The notes under the pieces were generated by a model. That model was not told the DNA's origin and did no database searches. It was given only the letters and a program-made list of their open reading frames with translations. DNA of 5,927 bases from Candidatus Parcubacteria bacterium (lineage in GTDB: Bacteria; Patescibacteriota; Minisyncoccia; Phycocordibacterales; GCA-2747955), in assembly GCA_027024305.1 (NCBI GenBank), contig JALVSO010000024.1:1-5927 (forward strand). Direction: 5' to 3'. Both the position numbers and the translations under genes were made by a program. Below, piece by piece: positions 1 through 5,003 of the stretch (positions are counted from its first letter, which is position 1; every line of letters begins with the position of its first letter).

Positions 1-69
1 CTAGCAGAAGGATTTTGAAAGTCAAGTCAAAGTTCCACAAAATCATCTGAGAGAAGGATTGTATTTTAA
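1..69 (+). CDS. Possible C-terminal tail of an upstream gene (partial, UGA read through)
   Basis: Frame 1 is open from the window edge to a TAA at 67-69 if the TGA at 16-18 is read as tryptophan, giving about 22 residues ending in ERRIVF. Frame 3 is also open with one TGA, and frame 2 is open for a similar length, so the frame choice is weak. No domain can be recognised in so short a piece. The only support is that the window shows recoded UGA elsewhere and that a hairpin follows immediately. This could equally be intergenic DNA. Confidence 0.22.
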
Positions 70-70
70 T

Positions 71-93
71 GGGCGCGACCTCCGGTCGCGCCC
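71..93. repeat. Perfect GC-rich palindrome (10-bp stem, 3-nt loop)
   Basis: GGGCGCGACC at 71-80 pairs exactly with GGTCGCGCCC at 84-93 around a TCC loop. It is followed by a C-rich run (91-100) and has no T-tract on either strand, so it is not a classical intrinsic terminator. It stands out strongly in AT-rich surroundings. It may be a REP-like dispersed element or a 3'-end stabilising hairpin for the gene to the left. Copy number cannot be judged from one window. Confidence 0.7.
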
Positions 94-204
94 ACCCCCC
101 AAAGACGCCCTCCTTTATTAGACGATAAAAATGGGTGAAATAAAAAACTCATTTCCATTTTCACAATCATTAGAAAACAAGGTGGGAAAAAATATTTTTT
201 TTGA

Positions 205-210
205 TAAAAT
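205..210 (+). promoter_or_regulatory. Weak candidate -10 box for the Excalibur gene
   Basis: TAAAAT lies 35 bases before the ATG at 246, after a T-rich run. No good -35 hexamer is visible at the expected distance. In DNA this AT-rich the match may be chance. Confidence 0.2.
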
Positions 211-245
211 ATAGAAGTTAAAAACCAAGTAATATTAAATAAATT

Positions 246-686
246 ATGTCATTAAATAAAATCAGAGGTAATAAAAATGTTAGATTGTTCGTTTTATTGT
301 TAATCATTATTTTAGCCGCGTTGCTTTGATACGTTGGTGAAAAGAAAGATAATAAATACGCCAAGACGGCCGGATTGATTGCCGGTGGGGTGGCCGGAGT
401 GGCCACCGGCTTGGAAGTGGCCGACACCGATTTAGATCTTAAAAAACTTTGAGAGAGTGGCTCAATTAAAGAAGCCATTCTAAAGAGAGATGAAAATGGA
501 AATATTCTTAATATTGGGGTAATCTGTGATGCCCAAGACAAGGGTTTTTATAATTACAACTGTGATGACTTTAAGACCCAAGAAGAAGCCCAGGCTGTTT
601 ACGAACAATGCGGAACCGATGTTAATGGTTTAGACAGAGACAAAGATGGAATTGTTTGTGAGGCTCTGCCCCATGCAACCCAATAG
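246..686 (+). CDS. Small membrane-anchored Excalibur-domain protein (two UGA codons read as Trp)
   Basis: The ATG at 246 opens a 146-residue frame ending in TAG, with in-frame TGA at 327-329 (residue 28) and 450-452 (residue 69). Residues 13-30 form a hydrophobic segment after a basic N-terminus, so the protein is probably membrane-anchored or secreted. A second Gly/Ala-rich hydrophobic stretch covers about 42-56. Residues 104-140 match the Excalibur domain, an extracellular calcium-binding module named for its DxDxDGxxCE core: D130, D132, D134, G135, C138 and E139, with upstream C106, D107, D108 and F109 and the usual EAQAVYEQC helix. Tryptophan at residue 28 would sit at the membrane interface, which is typical. 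There is no internal ATG, so the standard code would lose the domain unless a non-ATG start were used. No Shine-Dalgarno is present. A terminator follows, so it is probably monocistronic. Its cellular role is unknown; Excalibur domains often occur on cell-surface proteins or nucleases. Confidence 0.85.
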
Positions 687-713
687 ATTGAACAGGTAAA
701 AAGCAGAAAAAAT

Positions 714-752
714 AACAACTCCTTTCTTAACATTTTGAAAGAGTTGTTTTTT
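714..752 (+). terminator. Intrinsic terminator after the Excalibur gene
   Basis: CAACTC-C-TTTC (716-726) pairs with GAAAGAGTTG (737-746): ten base pairs with one bulged C and a loop of about 10 bases. It is followed by six T (747-752) and flanked upstream by A-rich sequence. It lies 28 bases past the TAG stop and separates this gene from the secE operon. Confidence 0.85.
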
Positions 753-891
753 ATTGTCAGAACAATGAGCACAACAAAATCTATTCGGTCTTAACAAATA
801 CTAATAATCAACTTCCCCAAAACAATTATAGTGGCTATAGATTCATCACCAACCCCAATAAGAAAAAACATCAGTAAATACACAAAAAACC

Positions 892-919
892 TTGCAAAAG
901 AAAATAAAAGGTATATAAT
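892..919 (+). promoter_or_regulatory. Promoter of the secE-nusG operon
   Basis: TTGCAA at 892-897 (four of six to the -35 consensus) is followed after 16 bases by a perfect TATAAT at 914-919. Transcription would start near 926, about 40 bases before the secE ATG. The 753-891 stretch upstream shows no gene, and in particular no tRNA-Trp, which precedes secE in many bacteria. Confidence 0.7.
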
Positions 920-927
920 TTAAGCAT

Positions 928-953
928 TAAAAATTCCTTCGGGAAGTTTTTTT
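928..953 (+). promoter_or_regulatory. UUCG-capped terminator-like hairpin in the secE leader (possible attenuator)
   Basis: TTCC (934-937), a TTCG tetraloop closed by C-G, and GGAA (942-945) make a compact stem. An upstream A-run can partly pair with the T-run at 947-953 (G946 unpaired or mismatched). The structure ends in seven T, as an intrinsic terminator would, yet it lies between the -10 box and the first gene of the operon. That position suggests transcription attenuation of secE-nusG. The short 4-bp core makes strong termination uncertain. Confidence 0.5.
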
Positions 954-966
954 AAAAAATAAAAAT

Positions 967-1146
967 ATGTCAATAATAAATTATTTAAAAGAGGTTAATG
1001 CTGAGACAAAAAATATCAAATGACCAACCAAAAAAGTAACCACTTATTTTACCATCGGAGTTATTTTGGTTTCAATTCTTTTTGCTCTTTATATTGGGCT
1101 TTTAGATTTTGTTTTTACGGAAATTGTCAATCGTTTCCTGATTTAA
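967..1146 (+). CDS. secE: SecE, preprotein translocase subunit (one UGA read as Trp)
   Basis: This 59-residue frame runs from ATG to TAA through one TGA at 1021-1023 (codon 19). SecE is the small essential subunit of the SecYEG channel and clamps SecY in the inner membrane. The N-terminal amphipathic helix reads YLKEVNAETKNIK, then UGA, then PTKKV. The family carries a highly conserved Trp-Pro-Thr at this spot, so UGA stands exactly where tryptophan belongs. One membrane helix follows (about 27-48), then an Asp and a short hydrophobic tail, which is the single-helix form of SecE. It lies 18 bases before nusG, the near-universal gene order. Read with the standard code the frame would stop after 18 residues and lose the whole membrane helix. 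The start follows an AT-rich leader without a Shine-Dalgarno. Confidence 0.93.
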
Positions 1147-1164
1147 AAAAATAATTTAAAAAAT

Positions 1165-1734
1165 ATGGAAGAAAATAAAGATAAAAATATGCGACAAGGC
1201 GGAGATGGTAAAAGAAACTGATACGCTATCTACACCAATTCCGGCTATGAAAATGCCGTGGTTAAGAATTTAAAGCAAAGAATCAAGTCTATGGGTATGG
1301 AGGATTATATCTTTGATGTTCTAGTGCCGACGGAAAAGGTAGTTAAGGTCAAAAGAGGGAAAAAAGTTGAGGAAGAAATGAAAATTTATCCGGGTTACGT
1401 CTTGGTAGATATGATTGTTAACGATCAATCTTGATGGGTGGTGCGTAACACCCCCAGAGTTTCCGGATTCCTGGGAACCGGGGTTCATCCGGTACCGGTT
1501 AGTGACAAAGAGATGTTGGCAGTGGTGGAAAAAATGAAAGAGAAGGATAAGGAAAAGCACTCCGTTGATTTGGAGGTAGGAGATTTGGTCAAAATCATTG
1601 ACGGCCCCTTTAAGGATACCGAGGGCAAAGTAGTTGAGATAGATGAAGTGAGTGGACAAGTTAAGGTAGCCGTTTCCATGTTTGGACGAGATACGGAGGT
1701 GGAATTAGACTTCTCCCAACTAAAAGCTATCTAG
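1165..1734 (+). CDS. nusG: NusG transcription elongation/termination factor (two UGA codons read as Trp)
   Basis: This is a 189-residue frame ending in TAG, with TGA at 1219-1221 (codon 19) and 1432-1434 (codon 90). NusG binds the RNA polymerase clamp, promotes processive elongation and couples transcription to translation or Rho. The NGN domain spans about residues 18-110: UGA-YAIYTNSGYE matches the conserved WYxxxTxSGxE opening, PGYVLVDM is the central strand, and UGA-W-VVRNTP matches the conserved W-hydrophobic-VRNTP block, followed by the GFLGTG loop. The KOW domain (about 138-165) has the typical VGDLVKIIDGPF core. Total length is normal for the family. The second UGA is immediately followed by TGG, so two codons for tryptophan sit side by side. 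With the standard code only a fragment starting at GTG 1438 would remain, lacking most of the NGN domain. No Shine-Dalgarno precedes the ATG. Confidence 0.96.
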
Positions 1735-1754
1735 ATTTTTTAAAAAAATTATTG

Positions 1755-1760
1755 TATAAT
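1755..1760 (+). promoter_or_regulatory. rplK: -10 element of the rplK promoter
   Basis: A perfect TATAAT lies 21 bases past the nusG stop and 63 bases before the rplK ATG. No convincing -35 hexamer is visible, so its strength is uncertain. It suggests rplK can be transcribed separately from secE-nusG, since no clear terminator lies between them. Confidence 0.5.
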
Positions 1761-1771
1761 TCCGTTCAAAG

Positions 1772-1788
1772 TTCAATTTTATATTGAA
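1772..1788 (+). promoter_or_regulatory. Small AT-rich inverted repeat in the rplK leader
   Basis: TTCAAT at 1772-1777 and ATTGAA at 1783-1788 form a 6-bp stem with a 5-base loop, just downstream of the expected transcription start. It could be a leader hairpin for ribosomal-protein autoregulation. It does not visibly resemble a known L1 or L11 binding site, and stems this small arise by chance in AT-rich DNA. Confidence 0.3.
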
Positions 1789-1823
1789 TAGAATGCTTCT
1801 AAAAAAATAATAATAAAAGCAAA

Positions 1824-2246
1824 ATGGCTAAAGAAATTACACAAAAATTAAAATTACAAATTCCGGCAGGAAAGGCGGCTCCGGCCCCACCCCTTGGACC
1901 GGCCCTGGGTCAGGCCGGCATCAATATTGGGGAATTTACCAAACAATTTAATGATGCCACCGCCGACCGAATGGGTGATATCATTCCGGTCGTGGTAAAT
2001 GTCTACGATGATAGATCCTACGAGATTATCTACAAAACTCCACCGGCTTCTTTTCTGATTAAGAAAGCTTTGGGAATTAAATCCGGCTCCGGAAGAAACA
2101 AAGTAAAGAAGGTGGGAAAACTTACGAGAGCTCAGGCTGAAGAAATCGCCAAAGTAAAAATGGAAGATTTATCGGCAACGGATATAGACGCCGCTGTAAA
2201 AATTATTTACGGAACAGCCAGATCCATGGGAGTGGAAACCGAATAA
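1824..2246 (+). CDS. rplK: Ribosomal protein uL11
   Basis: The product is 140 residues, full length for bacterial L11, with a TAA stop and no UGA. L11 binds the GTPase-associated region of 23S rRNA at the base of the stalk and contacts elongation and release factors. The N-terminal domain carries the signature PAGKAAPAPPLGPALGQAGINI (residues 14-35), including the proline-rich switch region. The C-terminal rRNA-binding domain (about 70-140) contains TPPASFLIKKA, the glycine/serine-rich rRNA-binding loop near GSGRNKV, and the closing GTARSMG motif. It follows nusG as in most bacteria, but rplA (L1), its usual partner, is not next: a terminator comes 58 bases later. The ATG is preceded by A-rich sequence without a Shine-Dalgarno. 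Confidence 0.98.
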   Translation: MAKEITQKLKLQIPAGKAAPAPPLGPALGQAGINIGEFTKQFNDATADRMGDIIPVVVNVYDDRSYEIIYKTPPASFLIKKALGIKSGSGRNKVKKVGKLTRAQAEEIAKVKMEDLSATDIDAAVKIIYGTARSMGVETE

Positions 2247-2300
2247 AAAACTCTGCGCATAACGGACCGGTATGTTTATCGTAAGATAATAAACCTAATA

Positions 2301-2330
2301 AAAGTGGGCAAAATGCCCATTTTTTCTTTT
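2301..2330 (+). terminator. Strong intrinsic terminator after rplK
   Basis: TGGGCA (2305-2310), loop AAA, TGCCCA (2314-2319), then TTTTTT C TTTT, with an A-run upstream that can extend the stem. It closes the secE-nusG-rplK segment and shows that rplA is not co-transcribed here. Confidence 0.92.
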
Positions 2331-2435
2331 CAAAATGGTCGCCTCTTTTATCTGTAAGCTTCCACATGCGGACTCCCGGCAATGGTACAAAAAAGTTAAA
2401 CATCTGGTGTCTGGCAAATATTATTCTTTAATCTA

Positions 2436-2444
2436 TGGTATAAT
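2436..2444 (+). promoter_or_regulatory. Extended -10 promoter of the CorA-like gene, giving a near-leaderless mRNA
   Basis: TGGTATAAT matches the extended -10 pattern (TGnTATAAT) perfectly, which can compensate for the lack of a visible -35. Transcription would start near 2451, only a few bases before the ATG at 2455. This is the reason for preferring the ATG at 2455 over the in-frame ATG at 2335, which lies upstream of the promoter and next to the rplK terminator. Confidence 0.7.
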
Positions 2445-2454
2445 TTCCGGAAAT

Positions 2455-3366
2455 ATGAAAACGACTATTGTAGATGCCAAAGGCAAAATTGAAGAAAAGA
2501 ATCTAAACCGAAAAGATTTTGTAGATTTGCTTAATTTAAACGTCCGAGATTTAAGACCGGTTTTTTCCGTTTTGCAGGTTAGCACCATTCTGCCCCGTTC
2601 CCGGGCGGTAATTATTAACCTTGGTTTTATTAAAGCTGTTTTGACCGCCGATAAAAGTTTCTTCCTCCATCAACACCAGAGTGAAACCTTGGAAAATTTT
2701 CTGAAATCCTTTGAAGAGAGGATTTCCTCTCGGGAGAAAATTGATGATTTTTTCCTCTTTGCCCTGGAACAAATACTCGAAGCCAAGGCTCGCCAAATGA
2801 ATAAAAAAGTCGCCACCCTGGATGAATCCTTGAGAAAAGTCCTGCATGATATTCAAAGGAACTTTTCAGGTAATAACCTGGAGAAAATGCTCTACTTGAA
2901 AAAAAGAGTTTCTAAGCTGGAAACCCGCCTAAAAGAGATTCACTCTGCCGCCAAAGAAGTTCTGGAAGATGAACAAAATTTCTTTGAGCTGGTTTCGGTC
3001 AGTGCCGGAGAGAATAACGCTCGTTTGGAAATTGAATCTATTTTGGAAAATTTTATAGAACAAATAGAAGATAACATAGGTCATATTTTTAGAGCCAAAG
3101 AGGATTTGGATGACACTGATCAGTATATCAACCTGAAGCTCTCTTCCCAAAGAACCACCGTTGTTCAGATAGATTTGGTGGCCACTCTTTTTGCTCTTAT
3201 CTTTTCTTTCTTGGCTGTTATTGTCGGCCTCTACGGGGTCAATTTAAAAAACGGCTACGAAAATTCCTCTTGGGCTTTTTATATTCTCTCTCTGATTTTA
3301 ATTATTATCTTTATAATTTCCTCTGTTCTCTTCGTAACTTTTTTAAAAAGAAAAAAAATAATCTAG
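2455..3366 (+). CDS. corA: CorA/Mrs2-family divalent cation (Mg2+) transporter with a GVN motif
   Basis: The protein has 303 residues from the chosen ATG and a TAG stop. CorA/Mrs2 proteins are pentameric inner-membrane Mg2+ channels with a large cytoplasmic N-terminal domain. The N-terminus resembles the Mrs2 branch: NVRDLRPVFS, then ILPRSRAVIINLGFIKAVL, the motif in which Mrs2 proteins have RDLR and an ILxRxxAILVNLxxIkAII block. A long, charged, helical region (about 90-235) follows, corresponding to the stalk helices. Two membrane helices end the protein, about 240-260 and 273-297, with the short loop YGVNLKNGYENSS between them. The family signature at the end of the first helix is GMN. Here it is G261-V262-N263, keeping the Gly and Asn but replacing Met. 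The KRKK tail is cytoplasmic. An in-frame extension to 2335 adds 40 residues with no family resemblance and is rejected. The gene converges on dnaJ, 55 bases apart. Transport of Mg2+ is inferred from the family. Confidence 0.85.
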   Translation: MKTTIVDAKGKIEEKNLNRKDFVDLLNLNVRDLRPVFSVLQVSTILPRSRAVIINLGFIKAVLTADKSFFLHQHQSETLENFLKSFEERISSREKIDDFFLFALEQILEAKARQMNKKVATLDESLRKVLHDIQRNFSGNNLEKMLYLKKRVSKLETRLKEIHSAAKEVLEDEQNFFELVSVSAGENNARLEIESILENFIEQIEDNIGHIFRAKEDLDDTDQYINLKLSSQRTTVVQIDLVATLFALIFSFLAVIVGLYGVNLKNGYENSSWAFYILSLILIIIFIISSVLFVTFLKRKKII

Positions 3367-3421
3367 AATTGATTATTTTTTGACTTTTCGATTAGGTCGT
3401 TGAAAGGCAATTTCAATTAAT

Positions 3422-4501
3422 TTAAATTCCCAGCTCTTTTAATTCCTCAAAGAGTTTCTTTTCTTCGCTCCCAAGTTTCTTGGGGATTTTAACCTTTAAT
3501 CGAACATATAAATCACCTCTCTTTTTACCACTAATAACCACGCCTTGGTTTTTTACCTTTAAAACTTTTTCGCTATCCGAACCGGCCGGAATTTTAATGG
3601 TAATTTCGCCGTCCACTGTCTTTAACTTTTCTTTGCCCCCCAAAACAGCCGTGGTTAAAGGAATCTCCAGCTTTGTATATAAATCATTGCCAACTTTCTC
3701 AAAATTATCACCCTTCTCCACCAAAAGATAGACATATAAATCTCCGCTTTCACCGCCTTCCACGGCTTGGCCCTTTCCTCTAACCCTTAGACGATTACCG
3801 CTCTCCACTCCGGGCGGAATTCTAATGGCTATTTCTTCTTCTCGATACTCCACTCCGCTGCCGCCACAACGAGAACACTTTTTTTCCGGGATCTGCCCTT
3901 TTCCGTGACAATCGGGACAAGTTTTTTGACTCCTGACAGTTCCCAGGATGGTCTGACGAATTTCTTCCGTCAAACCACTCCCCCCACAGGTGGGACAAGT
4001 TTTGAATTTGCTATCTTTTTCCGCTCCGCTACCACCACAGAGAGAACAGAGAGAATTCTTCTTAATCTTAAAATTCTTCTCGGTACCAAAAATTGACTCC
4101 TTAAAAGAAATTTTCAATTCCACCTCCATGTCTTCCCCTCTTCTTCTATGCTCAGCCCCCCCACCAAAAGAAGAAAAAATATCTGAGAAATCAAAACCTC
4201 CGAAATCAGCACCCCCAAAAGAAGAAGCGCCCCCGAAACCGGAAAAATCAAAACCTCCAAAATCGGCTCCACTAAAGCCCCCACCACCTGAAGCTCCGGC
4301 CGAACCAAAGGTATCATATTGCTGCCTTTTCTTTTCATCGCTTAAAACCGAATAGGCCTCGTTTACTTCTTTAAATTTTTTATCGTCCCCCCCCGGCTTA
4401 TCGGGATGATATTTATGAGCCAGCTTCCTAAAAGCTTTTTTTATCTCTTCCTGACTGGCCCTCCGATCCACTCCCAAAATTTCATAGTAATTCTTTGACA
4501 T
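3422..4501 (-). CDS. dnaJ: DnaJ (Hsp40) co-chaperone
   Basis: This 359-residue protein is a complete type I DnaJ, close to the usual length. It delivers unfolded clients to DnaK and stimulates its ATPase in the cytosol. Residues 1-66 form the J domain with the essential HPD at 32-34. Residues 67-115 form the Gly/Phe-rich linker, ending with a DIF motif (107-109). It contains an exact duplicate of GADFGGFDFS at 78-87 and 97-106. Four CxxCxGxG zinc repeats begin at C152, C169, C195 and C209. The C-terminal substrate-binding barrel follows, with IRIPPGVESG and the GDLYV repeats. The Cys pairs needed for both zinc centres are intact. It contains no Trp and no UGA, and its stop is TAA. No Shine-Dalgarno precedes the ATG. 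dnaK and grpE are not in the window. It is transcribed divergently from the 91-residue membrane protein gene. Confidence 0.98.
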   Translation of the reverse strand: MSKNYYEILGVDRRASQEEIKKAFRKLAHKYHPDKPGGDDKKFKEVNEAYSVLSDEKKRQQYDTFGSAGASGGGGFSGADFGGFDFSGFGGASSFGGADFGGFDFSDIFSSFGGGAEHRRRGEDMEVELKISFKESIFGTEKNFKIKKNSLCSLCGGSGAEKDSKFKTCPTCGGSGLTEEIRQTILGTVRSQKTCPDCHGKGQIPEKKCSRCGGSGVEYREEEIAIRIPPGVESGNRLRVRGKGQAVEGGESGDLYVYLLVEKGDNFEKVGNDLYTKLEIPLTTAVLGGKEKLKTVDGEITIKIPAGSDSEKVLKVKNQGVVISGKKRGDLYVRLKVKIPKKLGSEEKKLFEELKELGI

Positions 4502-4534
4502 TTCAATTTCTTTTAAAAACCAAGTTTTTTTGCT

Positions 4535-4540
4535 ATTATA
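4535..4540 (-). promoter_or_regulatory. dnaJ: -10 element of the dnaJ promoter
   Basis: On the minus strand this reads TATAAT, 33 bases before the dnaJ ATG. No clear -35 and no obvious CIRCE heat-shock operator (inverted TTAGCACTC / GAGTGCTAA) are visible. It overlaps the -10 of the divergent gene, so the two promoters may compete for polymerase. Confidence 0.5.
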
Positions 4541-4542
4541 AC
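4537..4542 (+). promoter_or_regulatory. -10 element of the 91-aa membrane protein gene (near-leaderless)
   Basis: TATAAC at 4537-4542 (or TATTAT at 4534-4539) puts the transcription start at or within a few bases of the ATG at 4548, implying a leaderless message. It shares bases with the dnaJ -10 on the other strand. Confidence 0.45.
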
Positions 4543-4547
4543 AACAT

Positions 4548-4823
4548 ATGGAAAAATTTGAAAGACTAAATGAACCAACCCCTCAAAGAGAAACCGTTGA
4601 CCAAATCATTCTGCTAGTTATTATTTTCGTAGCCATAATTTTGGGCGGGGCTTGGTATTATCAAAACTATATCTTCAAAGACCCGAGCTACGAAAAAGAA
4701 AATCAAATTAAAAAACTGGAAGAGGAGAAAAGACAACTGGAAGAAGAAATTAAAAGAGTTTTGGAAGAAAACTCCCAACTAAAAGCAGACCTGCAAAATC
4801 GTGCTCAGATTTTAAGAAATTAA
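4548..4823 (+). CDS. Small single-pass membrane protein with a coiled coil, function unknown
   Basis: This 91-residue protein starts at ATG just after a -10 box and ends in TAA. It has a short charged N-terminus (1-18), one hydrophobic helix (about 19-41, ending in GGAWYYQNY) and a strongly charged Glu/Lys/Gln-rich helix (about 48-87). Hydrophobic residues there are spaced as in a coiled coil: L57, L64, I68, V71, N75, L78 and L82. The layout of short tail, membrane helix and coiled coil resembles FtsB/DivIC-type divisome proteins, but that architecture is common and no family motif is visible, so no function is assigned. Its only tryptophan (W36) is encoded by TGG, showing that UGG is still used in this genome. 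It is divergent from dnaJ, and no gene follows it for about 225 bases. Confidence 0.75.
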   Translation: MEKFERLNEPTPQRETVDQIILLVIIFVAIILGGAWYYQNYIFKDPSYEKENQIKKLEEEKRQLEEEIKRVLEENSQLKADLQNRAQILRN

Positions 4824-4957
4824 AATCAAAAACCCCTAGGCAGAGCCTCGGAGCATGGCCGGAATACATGACGGAAGTTACGCATTCACTCTGTCTTAAA
4901 ACTCTCCGGATTTCAAACTTCCGGAGTTGCATCGGAGACAAAGCCCGGGAAGATTTA
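4824..4957. other. GC-richer non-coding block of unknown nature
   Basis: Between the 91-aa gene and the terminator-like hairpin lies about 130 bases that are clearly richer in GC than the surroundings. It contains several recurrences of CGGA or its complement TCCG, a hairpin of CTCCGG (4905-4910 region) with CCGGAG around 4921-4926, and a short AGGC-AGA-GCCT hairpin near 4840. I tried tRNA, SRP RNA and riboswitch patterns by eye and none fits. A TTCAAAC resembling a tRNA T-loop is present, but its closing pair and a matching acceptor stem are missing. It may be a 3' UTR, a small RNA, or remnant or terminal DNA of the adjacent insertion sequence. Confidence 0.4.
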
Positions 4958-4959
4958 GG

Positions 4960-4965
4960 TATAAT
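4960..4965 (+). promoter_or_regulatory. Isolated TATAAT directly before a terminator hairpin
   Basis: TATAAT sits inside the near-palindrome GGTATAATACC (4958-4968). No good -35 is seen. If active, its start point would fall at the foot of the hairpin at 4969-4998, giving only a very short transcript unless read-through occurs. Confidence 0.3.
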
Positions 4966-4968
4966 ACC

Positions 4969-5003
4969 AAAAAAGGGGACCCAAAACTCCCCTTTTTTCT
5001 TTT
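4969..5003 (+). terminator. Strong bidirectional intrinsic terminator beside the insertion sequence
   Basis: AAAAAAGGGGA (4969-4979) pairs perfectly with TCCCCTTTTTT (4988-4998) around an 8-base loop, an 11-bp stem followed by C and more T. The A-run and T-run make it symmetrical, so it can act in both directions. It would end transcription of the 91-aa gene or shield the transposase from outside transcription. It might also belong to the left end of the element. Confidence 0.8.

Noticed and set aside
131..214. 27-codon open frame before the Excalibur gene
   Set aside because: It is short, has no SD or domain, and a frame this long is expected by chance. It overlaps the presumed promoter region.
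218..541. Minus-strand 107-residue open frame
   Set aside because: It overlaps the Excalibur gene, whose domain motif is clear on the plus strand. Its composition is that of an antisense shadow.
753..891. Possible tRNA-Trp or rpmG upstream of secE
   Set aside because: These often precede secE in bacteria, but the stretch is AT-rich with no cloverleaf, no T-loop consensus and no open frame of useful length.
1021..1023. UGA read as glycine (code 25, Gracilibacteria/SR1)
   Set aside because: The SecE and NusG sites are conserved tryptophans, and glycine there would break strong family motifs. Glycine codons GGN are plentiful throughout. Trp fits all eight sites at least as well as Gly and the diagnostic ones much better.
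1321..1679. Minus-strand open frames opposite nusG (112 and 64 residues)
   Set aside because: They are shadows of a confidently identified gene, with low-complexity composition and no family features. The same applies to the frames opposite the CorA-like gene and dnaJ.
967..1734. secE and nusG as pseudogenes broken by stop codons
   Set aside because: Every break is TGA, never TAA or TAG, with no frameshifts, and the breaks fall where the families have tryptophan. Two essential genes and a transposase failing in the same way is far less likely than recoding.
2335..2454. 40-residue N-terminal extension of the CorA-like protein
   Set aside because: The upstream ATG abuts the rplK terminator and lies before the extended -10 promoter at 2436-2444. 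The added residues show no family similarity.
4895..4930. tRNA-like T-arm (TTCAAAC between complementary GC stems)
   Set aside because: The pair closing the loop would be T-T instead of the invariant G-C, no matching acceptor or anticodon arm is found on either strand, and no CCA-adjacent end is present. It is therefore not a tRNA-Trp(UCA) candidate.
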